A stretch of DNA of 6,197 nucleotides from Microbacteriaceae bacterium. Lineage in GTDB: Bacteria; Actinomycetota; Actinomycetes; Actinomycetales; Microbacteriaceae. The translations under genes were made by a program, and so were the position numbers. Numbering within the stretch: position 1 is the first letter of the stretch; every line of letters starts with the position of its first letter. The notes below the pieces were generated by a model. That model saw nothing but the letters and a program-made list of their open reading frames with translations. It ran no database searches and was not told the origin of the DNA. The DNA lies in NCBI GenBank assembly GCA_011620705.1, contig WOYR01000157.1, forward strand, positions 1 through 6,197, given 5' to 3'. Positions 1 to 4,979 of this stretch are shown piece by piece.

Positions 1-230
1 CCATCTGGCTCCACCCCACCGCTGAGGGATATCGGTCACCGCGCCAGCTGGGCGCAGCGAGCAGCATGACCGTGATCGCCGTCGACGACGCCGATGCCCA
101 CCACGCCCATTCGACAGAGCACGGCGCTGAGATCATCGAAGCGCCGGTCAGCCAGCCCTATGGTGTCCGCGAGTACGGCGCCCGCGACCTCGAAGGCCAC
201 CTGTGGTACTTCCACAGCCCCCTGGACTGA
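1..230 (+). CDS. VOC (glyoxalase/dioxygenase-fold) family protein, C-terminal part
   Basis: This is a 5'-truncated reading frame (codons from position 3, stop TGA at 228-230), giving about 75 visible residues. The end of the protein, with VREYGARDLEGHLWYF followed by a short tail, matches the closing beta-alpha-beta-beta-beta unit of vicinal-oxygen-chelate proteins of the glyoxalase/PhnB-like type. In that family the segment usually reads R-E/D-hydrophobic-x-x-x-D-P/L-D/E-G-H/N-x-W, and the Glu in VREYG is normally a metal ligand or its equivalent. The preceding part (AVDDADAHHAHSTEHGAEII) fits the usual helix in which an 'aD-D-x-DaH-aRA...GA' stretch precedes the last strands. Members include glyoxalases, antibiotic-resistance proteins and many of unknown function, so no substrate can be assigned. 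The family placement is solid. Specific function cannot be read because the first half, with the other metal ligands, lies outside the window. Confidence 0.85.
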   Translation, partial: IWLHPTAEGYRSPRQLGAASSMTVIAVDDADAHHAHSTEHGAEIIEAPVSQPYGVREYGARDLEGHLWYFHSPLD

Positions 231-348
231 CACGACGGCCGCCGACGCTGCACGCCGGCCGGCTCGACGAACCCGGTAGCCGCACCACCGCAGCCGAGCA
301 CCCCGAGATCGCCCTGACCCACGCCGTGCGTCTCATGCAATAGTTGCT

Positions 349-364
349 CGTGAATCCGTTCACG
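349..364. promoter_or_regulatory. 16-bp perfect palindrome upstream of the hydrolase gene
   Basis: CGTGAA-TCCG-TTCACG is a 6-bp perfect inverted repeat with a 4-bp centre, ending 43 bp before the hydrolase ATG. The form GTGAA-N4-TTCAC resembles a dimeric repressor operator (TetR or GntR size). As RNA it would be a short hairpin with a UCCG (UNCG-class) tetraloop. There is no T-tract, so it is a poor terminator for the VOC gene ending at 230. It lies in a 177-bp gap (231-407) in which I see no convincing gene. A second, weaker hairpin (CAGCC 373-377 / GGCTG 384-388) follows just before the ribosome binding site. Function is inferred from position and symmetry only. Confidence 0.3.
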
Positions 365-397
365 GTCGTCCCCAGCCCATCGAGGCTGTCACAGACC

Positions 398-402
398 GGA
401 GG
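398..402 (+). promoter_or_regulatory. Ribosome binding site that decides the hydrolase start
   Basis: GGAGG at 398-402 is a strong Shine-Dalgarno sequence. The in-frame TTG at 405 is only 2 bases downstream, too close for initiation, whereas the ATG at 408 has 5 bases of spacing. The ATG is therefore preferred, which shortens the longest possible frame by one residue. Confidence 0.75.
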
Positions 403-407
403 AGTTG

Positions 408-1358
408 ATGGCCGGCACCGATCCTGAACTGCTCGACGCCCGCATCCGCGCGGCCGAGGCGGCGCTGGCGGCGCACTACGGCAGGACCGCCTTCGAGCAC
501 CGGCTCCGGACGGCTGAGGGACTGGATGTCCGCGTCGTCGAGTTCCCGGCGGCGGAGGCCGCGGCCGACCTCCCGCCGATCGTCCTGCTGCATGGGATCG
601 CATCGGTGACCGCCGTGGCGATGCCGCTGGTCGGCGCGCTGCCCACCCGAAGGATCCTGGCGGTGGACTGGCCGGGCCACGGCCTGTCCGGCCCCTCGGT
701 GCTGGCGCCGCACAGCGATCTGCGCGCCCATGCGCTGTCCGTGCTCGACGCCGTGCTCGCCCGGTTCTCGATCGAGCGGGCGGACCTGGTGGGCCATTCG
801 CTCGGCGGCCAGTTCTCGCTGTACTTCGCCCTGGCCCGGCCCGAGAAGGTGCACAGGCTGGTCCTCCTCGGGGCCCCGGGTGCGGGGTTCGTCGAGGTGC
901 GGCCCGTCGTGGCGATGCGGGCGCTGGCGGTTCCGGGACTCGGCACCGCCATCCTCGGACTCTCCACATCGCAAGCCGCATATGCGCGCAACTCCGACCG
1001 CCTGCTCGGCAAGGGCGCACTGAATGGCTACCCCGGCGAGATCATCGAGATCGGCCACCTGGCATCCCAGCGCTCCGACTTCGCCCCCAGCGTTGCGAGC
1101 ATGTTCCGCGCCCTCGTCACACCCTTCGGGGTCCGCCCCCGGGTCCCGGTCCCGCACCAGGAGCTCGCGAGGATCGCCACCCCGGTCCTGATGGTGTGGG
1201 GGGATGACGATGTGCTCCTCGACCCGGCGAAGGGCCGCCCCAGCTTCGATGCCATCCCCGGTGCGCGGCTCCTCGAGGTGAAGGGGGGAGGCGCGCCCTG
1301 GTTGGATGAGCCAGACCGCGTCGCAGGCGCCGTGTCCGCCTTCCTCGCTACCCGGTGA
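408..1358 (+). CDS. Alpha/beta-hydrolase fold protein with the catalytic histidine position occupied by glycine
   Basis: A 316-residue protein of the alpha/beta-hydrolase fold superfamily, normal in length for esterase/epoxide-hydrolase/haloalkane-dehalogenase-like members and without a signal peptide, so probably cytoplasmic. Visible hallmarks in order: an HG oxyanion-hole motif (His62-Gly63 in LLHGIAS); the WPGHGLS segment after strand 4 (about 88-94); the nucleophile elbow GHSLGG with Ser131; a cap region (about 155-240); and WGDDDVLLDP with Asp268 as the expected catalytic acid. The C-terminal motif, which in this family is usually G-x-G-H-x-P-W-L-D-E-P, here reads KGGGAPWLDEP: the histidine position is Gly295 (codon GGC at 1290-1292). 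The flanking residues are intact, so this is a clean substitution, not a frameshift. The protein may be inactive as a hydrolase, use another residue, or have a non-hydrolytic role. It converges on the sugar-transport genes and is unlikely to share their transcript. Substrate unknown. Confidence 0.92.
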   Translation: MAGTDPELLDARIRAAEAALAAHYGRTAFEHRLRTAEGLDVRVVEFPAAEAAADLPPIVLLHGIASVTAVAMPLVGALPTRRILAVDWPGHGLSGPSVLAPHSDLRAHALSVLDAVLARFSIERADLVGHSLGGQFSLYFALARPEKVHRLVLLGAPGAGFVEVRPVVAMRALAVPGLGTAILGLSTSQAAYARNSDRLLGKGALNGYPGEIIEIGHLASQRSDFAPSVASMFRALVTPFGVRPRVPVPHQELARIATPVLMVWGDDDVLLDPAKGRPSFDAIPGARLLEVKGGGAPWLDEPDRVAGAVSAFLATR

Positions 1359-1410
1359 GCGCATCGACTGCTTCGCCTTCTTCGCCTGCACCATGGCACA
1401 CGTCGGACGC

Positions 1411-1441
1411 TGAGCCGCGGTCGCGCCGCGGATCCGGCTCA
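1411..1441. terminator. GC-rich inverted repeats at a convergent gene junction, possible bidirectional terminator
   Basis: TGAGCCG (1411-1417) pairs with CGGCTCA (1435-1441), a perfect 7-bp stem overlapping the permease stop codon. Inside it CCGCGG (1415-1420) and CCGCGG (1426-1431) form a competing 6-bp stem with a 5-base loop. The element lies between two convergent genes (hydrolase stop at 1358, permease stop at 1439), where a two-way terminator is expected. No run of T follows on either strand, so intrinsic termination would be weak; in high-GC actinobacteria such U-less hairpins are common 3' ends. The position supports the call more than the sequence does. Confidence 0.35.
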
Positions 1442-2740
1442 GGTCCGGGTCAGCGATCCACCGGCTCGCACACGGGACACCGCGTCGACCGTCGCGGCCA
1501 GGATCAGCACGCCGCCGGTGACGAGGAGGTTGATGCCGCCGCCGAGGTTGAGCAGGCCGAGGCCGTTCGTGATGATCGCGATCACCACCGCGCCGATGGC
1601 GGCGTTCGCCAGGCGTCCGCGCCCGCCGAAGAGGCTGACGCCGCCGACCACTGCGGCCGCGACCCCGGTCAGCGCGGTGTCACGACCGAAGGCCGCGTCC
1701 ACCGAGCCGACCTTCGACGCGCTGAACAGGCCGGAGACCACCGCGAGGGTCGAGCAGATCGCGAAGGCCGCCCACTTGATCCCGACGACCTTGATGCCGG
1801 CGCGGCGTGCGGCCTCGGCGTTGCCGCCGATCGCGTAGAGGTAGCGGCCGTACTTCGTGCGGTCGAGCATGAAGGTGCCCGCCCACAGGATGAACAGCGT
1901 GATCGGTACAACGATGGGCACGCCCGTGACGGCTCGGAAGCCGGTGCCGCGGTTCTGGTTGAGCAGGAACACGATGACCCCGCCGACGACGAGGATGGCG
2001 AGCAGCCTGATCCACAGCAGTGCGATCACGCGGTTCGGCACTCCGGCGCGGGTGCGGCGGCGGCGGTCGAGCATGGCGGTGCCGAACGAGATCAGCAGCA
2101 TGACGGCGACCATGACCCAGCCGCCCCAGACGGGGAGATTGCTGTTCTGGATCGCCAGCACCGTGGGCTGCGTGATGCGGTACAGCCCGCCGCTGCCGAT
2201 GATGAGCAGCTCCAACCCCTGGAAGCCGAGGAACAGGCCGAGGGTGACGACGAAGGATGGGATGCCCACCCTCGCCACGAAGAACCCGATGAACAGGCCG
2301 ACCACGACCCCGGATGCGAGTGCGATGATCAGCGCGAGGATCCAGTTCATGTTGATGCCGCCCGGATCGGACAGCACGACGAACAGTCCCATCGCGACAC
2401 CGGAGGTGGTGCCTGCCGAGAGGTCGATCTCACCCAGCAGGATGACGAATACCAGGCCCATGGCCAGCATGACTTGGGGAGCGGCCTGGGTCAGCAGGTT
2501 CGCGAAGTTGCGTTCGGTGAGGAAGTACCCGCTGAGCGCCGAGAACAGGATGCTCAGCACCACCAATCCGGCGATAGCGGGCAGCGCGCCCATCTCGCCG
2601 CCGCGCACCCGGCTGATGTAGGCGCGGGCCTGATCGATCAGACCGCCCTCCATGCCGCTGCCGATCAGGCCGGATGCGGGAAGGGCCGTGGTGTCCGTCG
2701 GGGTGGCGGGCTTCGTCTCGGTCTTCCTGCTGTCGCTCAT
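1439..2740 (-). CDS. xylH: CUT2 sugar ABC transporter permease, XylH-like
   Basis: A 433-residue polytopic membrane protein, the channel-forming subunit of a CUT2-class sugar importer. About the first 52 residues are hydrophilic and rich in Thr/Pro/Ser (a cytoplasmic extension). Hydrophobic helices follow at roughly 55-74, 89-102, 110-124, 133-155, 160-182, 206-223, 239-260, 272-291, 324-340, 357-371, 378-396 and 403-418. Family motifs are GEIDLSAG (103-110), typical of RbsC/XylH-type permeases; GGNAEAARRAGI (305-316), the cytoplasmic loop thought to meet the ATPase; and AAVVGGVSLFGGRG (362-375). The basic insertion after helix 6 (DRRRRTRAG, 225-233) is also usual in XylH-type members. The start ATG at 2740-2738 overlaps the ATPase stop as ATGA. 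GGAG at 2751-2748 lies 7 bases upstream, so the two genes are probably translationally coupled. Class is certain. Xylose as substrate rests on the binding protein, so the symbol is provisional. Confidence 0.9.
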   Translation of the reverse strand: MSDSRKTETKPATPTDTTALPASGLIGSGMEGGLIDQARAYISRVRGGEMGALPAIAGLVVLSILFSALSGYFLTERNFANLLTQAAPQVMLAMGLVFVILLGEIDLSAGTTSGVAMGLFVVLSDPGGINMNWILALIIALASGVVVGLFIGFFVARVGIPSFVVTLGLFLGFQGLELLIIGSGGLYRITQPTVLAIQNSNLPVWGGWVMVAVMLLISFGTAMLDRRRRTRAGVPNRVIALLWIRLLAILVVGGVIVFLLNQNRGTGFRAVTGVPIVVPITLFILWAGTFMLDRTKYGRYLYAIGGNAEAARRAGIKVVGIKWAAFAICSTLAVVSGLFSASKVGSVDAAFGRDTALTGVAAAVVGGVSLFGGRGRLANAAIGAVVIAIITNGLGLLNLGGGINLLVTGGVLILAATVDAVSRVRAGGSLTRT

Positions 2741-3486
2741 GCAGCATCTCCGTACGTCTTGCTGCCGGTGATGTAGCCGACGACGTCGTCGCTCGTGGTG
2801 TCCTTCGTCTCGATGGAGGCGACCATGTGCCCCAGGTAGAGCACGTCGATGAAGTCGGCGACCTTGAAGACATCGACCAGGTTGTGGCTGATCATGATGA
2901 CCGCGACGTTCTGCTCGGCGAGGCGCTTCACGAGGGAGAGCACCTGCTCCGTCTGGGCGACACCCAGGGCGGCGGTCGGCTCGTCGAGGATGACGACCTT
3001 GGCTTCCTTGAGCACCGAGCGCGCGATCGCCACGGTCTGGCGCTGCCCGCCCGAGAGCGAGGAGACGCGCTGACGCACCGACTCGACGGTGCGCACGGAG
3101 AGCGATTCGAGCGTCTCCGACGCCTGCCGCTCCATCTCGCCCTCGTCGAAGGTCCCGAGGCTGGTCTCCTCGCGGCCGAGGAACATGTTCTGCACGATGT
3201 CGAGGTTGTCGCACAGCGCGAGGTCCTGGTACACGACCTCGATGCCGAGAGCGGATGCCTCGCGCGGGCTGCCGACGTGAACGATCTCCCCGTTGAACTT
3301 GATGGTCCCCCCGTCGTATGGCTGGACGCCGGCCAAGCCCTTGATCAGGGTCGACTTGCCGGCGCCGTTGTCGCCGACAAGGGCCGTGACCTTGCCCGGG
3401 TATGCCTTCAGGCCCACGCCCTTGAGAACGCTGACCGGCCCGAAGCTCTTCGTGACGCCGCTCAGTTCGATGATGGGATCATCCAT
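2737..3486 (-). CDS. Single-domain sugar ABC transporter ATP-binding protein (CUT2 type)
   Basis: A 249-residue cytoplasmic ATPase that would drive the XylH-like permease encoded next to it. All nucleotide-binding elements are present: Walker A GDNGAGKST (38-46), Q-loop Gln87 in VYQD, signature LSGGQ (144-148), Walker B VVILDEP (164-170) with catalytic Glu169, and H-loop His201 in SHN. The segment VYQDLALCDNLDIVQNMFLG is characteristic of sugar importers of the RbsA/XylG/MglA group. Those proteins are normally about 500 residues with two tandem ABC domains, the second often degenerate. Here only one complete, intact domain exists, as in the fructose transporter ATPase FrcA, so a homodimer is expected. 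The start ATG at 3486-3484 has GAAAGGA at 3500-3494 with 7-base spacing. It follows the binding-protein gene after 142 bases containing two hairpins and overlaps the permease gene by 4 bases. Substrate is inferred from neighbours. Confidence 0.93.
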   Translation of the reverse strand: MDDPIIELSGVTKSFGPVSVLKGVGLKAYPGKVTALVGDNGAGKSTLIKGLAGVQPYDGGTIKFNGEIVHVGSPREASALGIEVVYQDLALCDNLDIVQNMFLGREETSLGTFDEGEMERQASETLESLSVRTVESVRQRVSSLSGGQRQTVAIARSVLKEAKVVILDEPTAALGVAQTEQVLSLVKRLAEQNVAVIMISHNLVDVFKVADFIDVLYLGHMVASIETKDTTSDDVVGYITGSKTYGDAA

Positions 3487-3500
3487 CGGTCATTCCTTTC

Positions 3501-3526
3501 ATCCCGGAACGCCGACGTCCCGGGAT
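3501..3526 (-). promoter_or_regulatory. Hairpin abutting the ATPase ribosome binding site
   Basis: ATCCCGG (3501-3507) pairs with CCGGGAT (3520-3526), and ACG (3509-3511) with CGT (3516-3518) extends the stem across one mismatch to a 4-base loop. In the minus-strand transcript this hairpin ends immediately before the Shine-Dalgarno sequence at 3500-3494, without sequestering it. Such a structure could shield the 5' end of a processed ATPase-permease mRNA or tune translation. Role inferred. Confidence 0.45.
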
Positions 3527-3538
3527 CGACGCTTCACA

Positions 3539-3596
3539 TGAAGGAGGGGCTCCGCACGCCGTCCGGAACCGGCTCGGACGCGGAGCCCCTCCTTCA
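3539..3596 (-). terminator. Strong intercistronic hairpin between binding-protein and ATPase genes (leaky terminator or mRNA stabiliser)
   Basis: A perfect 17-bp inverted repeat: TGAAGGAGGGGCTCCGC at 3539-3555 and its exact complement at 3580-3596, with a 24-base loop. GTCCG (3561-3565) and CGGAC (3575-3579) can extend the stem inside the loop. It begins 32 bases after the binding-protein stop codon and lies upstream of the ATPase gene. No U-run follows in the minus-strand transcript, so it looks less like a full stop and more like a 3'-protecting or partially terminating element. This is a known way for transporter operons to make binding protein in excess over ATPase and permease (established for the malE-malF spacer). 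The structure is certain; the function is inferred. Confidence 0.7.
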
Positions 3597-3628
3597 CGAG
3601 GTGGTGCTGATGTTACCGGGTGCGCTGA

Positions 3629-4699
3629 CTACTTGACGCCGTACTGGGCACAGGCGGCAGCGACATTCCCGGTGCAGATGTCCGAGGCCTTGGCGTCACC
3701 GTTGGTGACGACGGTCTCGACCTGCGCCGGGCCGACCGACACCGGGGTCACGGCGACGAACGGCTTGCCGTACAGCGAGCTGTTGGCGGTGGGCTTCTCG
3801 CCCTTCAGCAGCTGGATGGCCAGATCGGACGCGGCCTTCGCCTCGAGGCTGACCTGCTTGTAGACCGTTCCGGCCTGCTTGCCGAGCAGCACGTTCTGCA
3901 GACCGGCGACCGATGCGTCCTGTCCGGAGACCGGGACCTTCAGGCCGTTCTTGTCCAGAATGGTGATGACGCCGGCGGCGTTGGTGTCATTGGCGACCCA
4001 GACCGCGTCGACCTTGCCGCCGAGCGACGTCAGGGCCTGCTCGAAGTTGGTCGCGGACTTGTCGCCGTCCCAGACACCGGTCGGCTCGACGGCCGGCTTG
4101 ATGCCCGCCGCGCTCATGACCTTCACGGCGCCGTCGTGGAACAGCTTGGCGTTGCCGTCGGTCGGGTCGCCGCCCATGTAGACGACGATCGCGGTCGCCG
4201 CGTCCTTGCCCGCCGCCTTCAGGCCGTCGACGATCATCTGGCCCTCGAGTTCGCCGACCTTCTCATTGTCGAACGACACGTAGTAGTCGGCGAGCATCTT
4301 CGGGTTGGTCGCGCCGTCGGTGATCGGGCGGTCGTATGCGATGACCGGGATGCCCTGCTTCTGGGCCTTCTGGGTCACGGCGATGGACGCGCCGTTGTAG
4401 TCGTCGAGGATCATGACGCCGCAGCCCTTGGTGAGCTGCTGGTCGGCGATCGTCGCGTACTTGTTGGTGTCGCCCTGCGCGTTCTGGATGTCGGCGGTGA
4501 AGCCGGCATCCGTGAACGCCTTCTGCAGCGCGGGACGGTCCAGGCTCTCGTAACGAGGCGACGACGCCGAGTCAGGGAGGATGACACAGGCGCGGGTGGA
4601 GGCGGTGGAACCGCCGGTGCTGCCGGACGCGCAGCCTGCCAGCAGCAATGCTGACGCGGCAACGGCCACGGCGATCGAGATCGATGAAGAAGTCTTCAC
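3629..4699 (-). CDS. xylF: Sugar-binding lipoprotein of an ABC importer, XylF-like
   Basis: A 356-residue extracytoplasmic solute-binding protein, expected to capture D-xylose or a similar sugar and deliver it to the adjacent permease. Residues 1-22 are a lipoprotein signal peptide ending in the lipobox LAG-C23, so the mature protein is anchored to the membrane through Cys23. A Ser/Gly/Thr-rich linker follows. The periplasmic-binding-protein (type 1, ribose/xylose) fold then shows segments close to E. coli XylF: DRPALQKAF (54-62), AYDRPI (121-126), YVSFDNEKVGELEG (140-153), GGDPTDGNAKLFHDGA (176-191), AVWVANDTNAAG (232-243), SGQDAS (258-263) and VYKQVSLEAKAA (279-290). Cys38, Cys93, Cys342 and Cys350 could form two disulfides. 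The start is GTG at 4699-4697, with AAAGGGA at 4711-4705 and 5-base spacing; no ATG fits the signal peptide. It is the first gene of the transporter set. Binding-protein function is certain, xylose specificity likely, and the symbol provisional. Confidence 0.92.
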   Translation of the reverse strand: MKTSSSISIAVAVAASALLLAGCASGSTGGSTASTRACVILPDSASSPRYESLDRPALQKAFTDAGFTADIQNAQGDTNKYATIADQQLTKGCGVMILDDYNGASIAVTQKAQKQGIPVIAYDRPITDGATNPKMLADYYVSFDNEKVGELEGQMIVDGLKAAGKDAATAIVVYMGGDPTDGNAKLFHDGAVKVMSAAGIKPAVEPTGVWDGDKSATNFEQALTSLGGKVDAVWVANDTNAAGVITILDKNGLKVPVSGQDASVAGLQNVLLGKQAGTVYKQVSLEAKAASDLAIQLLKGEKPTANSSLYGKPFVAVTPVSVGPAQVETVVTNGDAKASDICTGNVAAACAQYGVK

Positions 4700-4704
4700 G
4701 TCAC

Positions 4705-4745
4705 TCCCTTTCTGTGGTGATGAAGGAGGACACTCCTCCGTGTCC
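4705..4745 (-). promoter_or_regulatory. Leader with mutually exclusive hairpins ahead of the binding-protein start
   Basis: In the minus-strand transcript the leader can form hairpin A (GGACAC 4745-4740 with GUGUCC 4733-4728, loop GGAGGA) or hairpin B (GGAGGA 4739-4734 with UCCUCC 4730-4725, loop GUG), not both. UCCUUC (4727-4722), free only when B is not formed, can pair with GAAAGGG at 4712-4706 (one bulged A, one G-U), covering the Shine-Dalgarno sequence of the GTG start. The segments are directly visible. That they act as a switch is inference, and the helices are short. Confidence 0.3.
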
Positions 4746-4832
4746 GCCCCTCGGCTATGAGAGGTGGCTACGGCAGTCTGACCCCATTCGGGGTGCCGGG
4801 CAACTCATTCGGCGGTAACAGTTCGGCAACAA

Positions 4833-4847
4833 TGCGAAACGTTCACA
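4833..4847. promoter_or_regulatory. LacI/GalR-like operator candidate upstream of the binding-protein gene
   Basis: On the minus strand TGTGAA-CGT-TTCGCA is a 15-bp imperfect palindrome (half-sites TGTGAA and TGCGAA, one mismatch) built around AACGTT, which is the central element of many LacI/GalR-family operators in actinobacteria. It lies 133 bp upstream of the binding-protein start codon, in the 280-bp gap after the aldehyde dehydrogenase. A sugar-responsive repressor, not encoded in this window, would be the natural ligand. I could not find a strong promoter beside it. Confidence 0.4.
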
Positions 4848-4886
4848 TGGCCATGATCCCGGGGAGAGCGCCGCGAGCACGCAGGC

Positions 4887-4903
4887 AGGATGACATGCAT
4901 CCT
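4887..4903. repeat. Short palindrome AGGATG-ACATG-CATCCT
   Basis: A perfect 6-bp inverted repeat around a 5-bp centre in the gap between the aldehyde dehydrogenase and binding-protein genes. It could be an operator or a short RNA hairpin. It also contains two opposed copies of GGATG, a word that is frequent throughout this window, so its symmetry may be partly incidental. Function unknown. Confidence 0.3.
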
Positions 4904-4914
4904 TCCAACTCGGA

Positions 4915-4970
4915 CGGATGCGCCCGGCTTCAAAGCTGGAGGCGCTTCGCATCCGGGCGCAATTCGCCCG
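4915..4970 (-). terminator. Cluster of competing inverted repeats downstream of the aldehyde dehydrogenase stop
   Basis: Three stems overlap: CGGGCG (4954-4959) with CGCCCG (4965-4970), loop CAATT; CGGATGCG (4915-4922) with CGCATCCG (4948-4955); and GCGCCCGG (4920-4927) with CCGGGCGC (4953-4960). They share bases, so only one or two can form at once. In the minus-strand transcript the first begins 9 bases after the TGA of the dehydrogenase gene, the usual place for a 3'-end hairpin. No U-run follows, so intrinsic termination is unproven. If it works, the transporter genes are transcribed separately from the dehydrogenase. Confidence 0.4.
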
Positions 4971-4979
4971 CTCGCATCA

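Noticed and set aside
248..343. A reading frame with a protein-like tail (EHPEIALTHAVRLMQ then TAG) in the gap between the VOC and hydrolase genes.
   Set aside because: No credible start or ribosome binding site; extending it upstream only overlaps the VOC gene in another frame, and the rest reads as low-complexity GC-rich filler. At most a decayed remnant, with no family I can name.
148..1399. Long minus-strand open frames opposite the hydrolase gene (148-1020, 360-1394 and others).
   Set aside because: Arg/Ala/Pro/Gly-rich translations typical of antisense frames in high-GC DNA; the plus-strand frame has clear alpha/beta-hydrolase motifs.
1355..2776. A 473-codon plus-strand open frame opposite the permease gene.
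   Set aside because: Its translation is a low-complexity Asp/Glu/Gln/Arg/Ala mixture mirroring the hydrophobic permease codons; no fold or motif is visible.
2741..3214. The permease frame stays open far upstream of its start, suggesting a longer N-terminus.
   Set aside because: The upstream part is an out-of-frame reading of the ATPase gene. The ATG at 2740 has a well-spaced GGAG and the usual ATGA overlap.
3538..4729. A 10-bp direct repeat ATGAAGGAGG at 3538-3547 and 4720-4729, flanking the binding-protein gene, as a possible mobile or recombination repeat.
   Set aside because: It is short, resembles Shine-Dalgarno/anti-Shine-Dalgarno sequence, and each copy is explained as one arm of a local hairpin; no transposase or target duplication is present.
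4705..4745. A riboswitch or peptide-based attenuator upstream of the binding-protein gene.
   Set aside because: No known aptamer consensus and no leader peptide with a start and ribosome binding site could be recognised; only simple alternative stems are present, reported as such.
4775..4803. Possible sigma-70-type promoter on the minus strand: TTGCCC (4803-4798), 17-bp spacer, CAGACT (4780-4775).
   Set aside because: The -10 matches the consensus at only 3 of 6 positions, and a small hairpin (ACCCC/GGGGT, 4781-4794) fills the spacer. Too weak to annotate.
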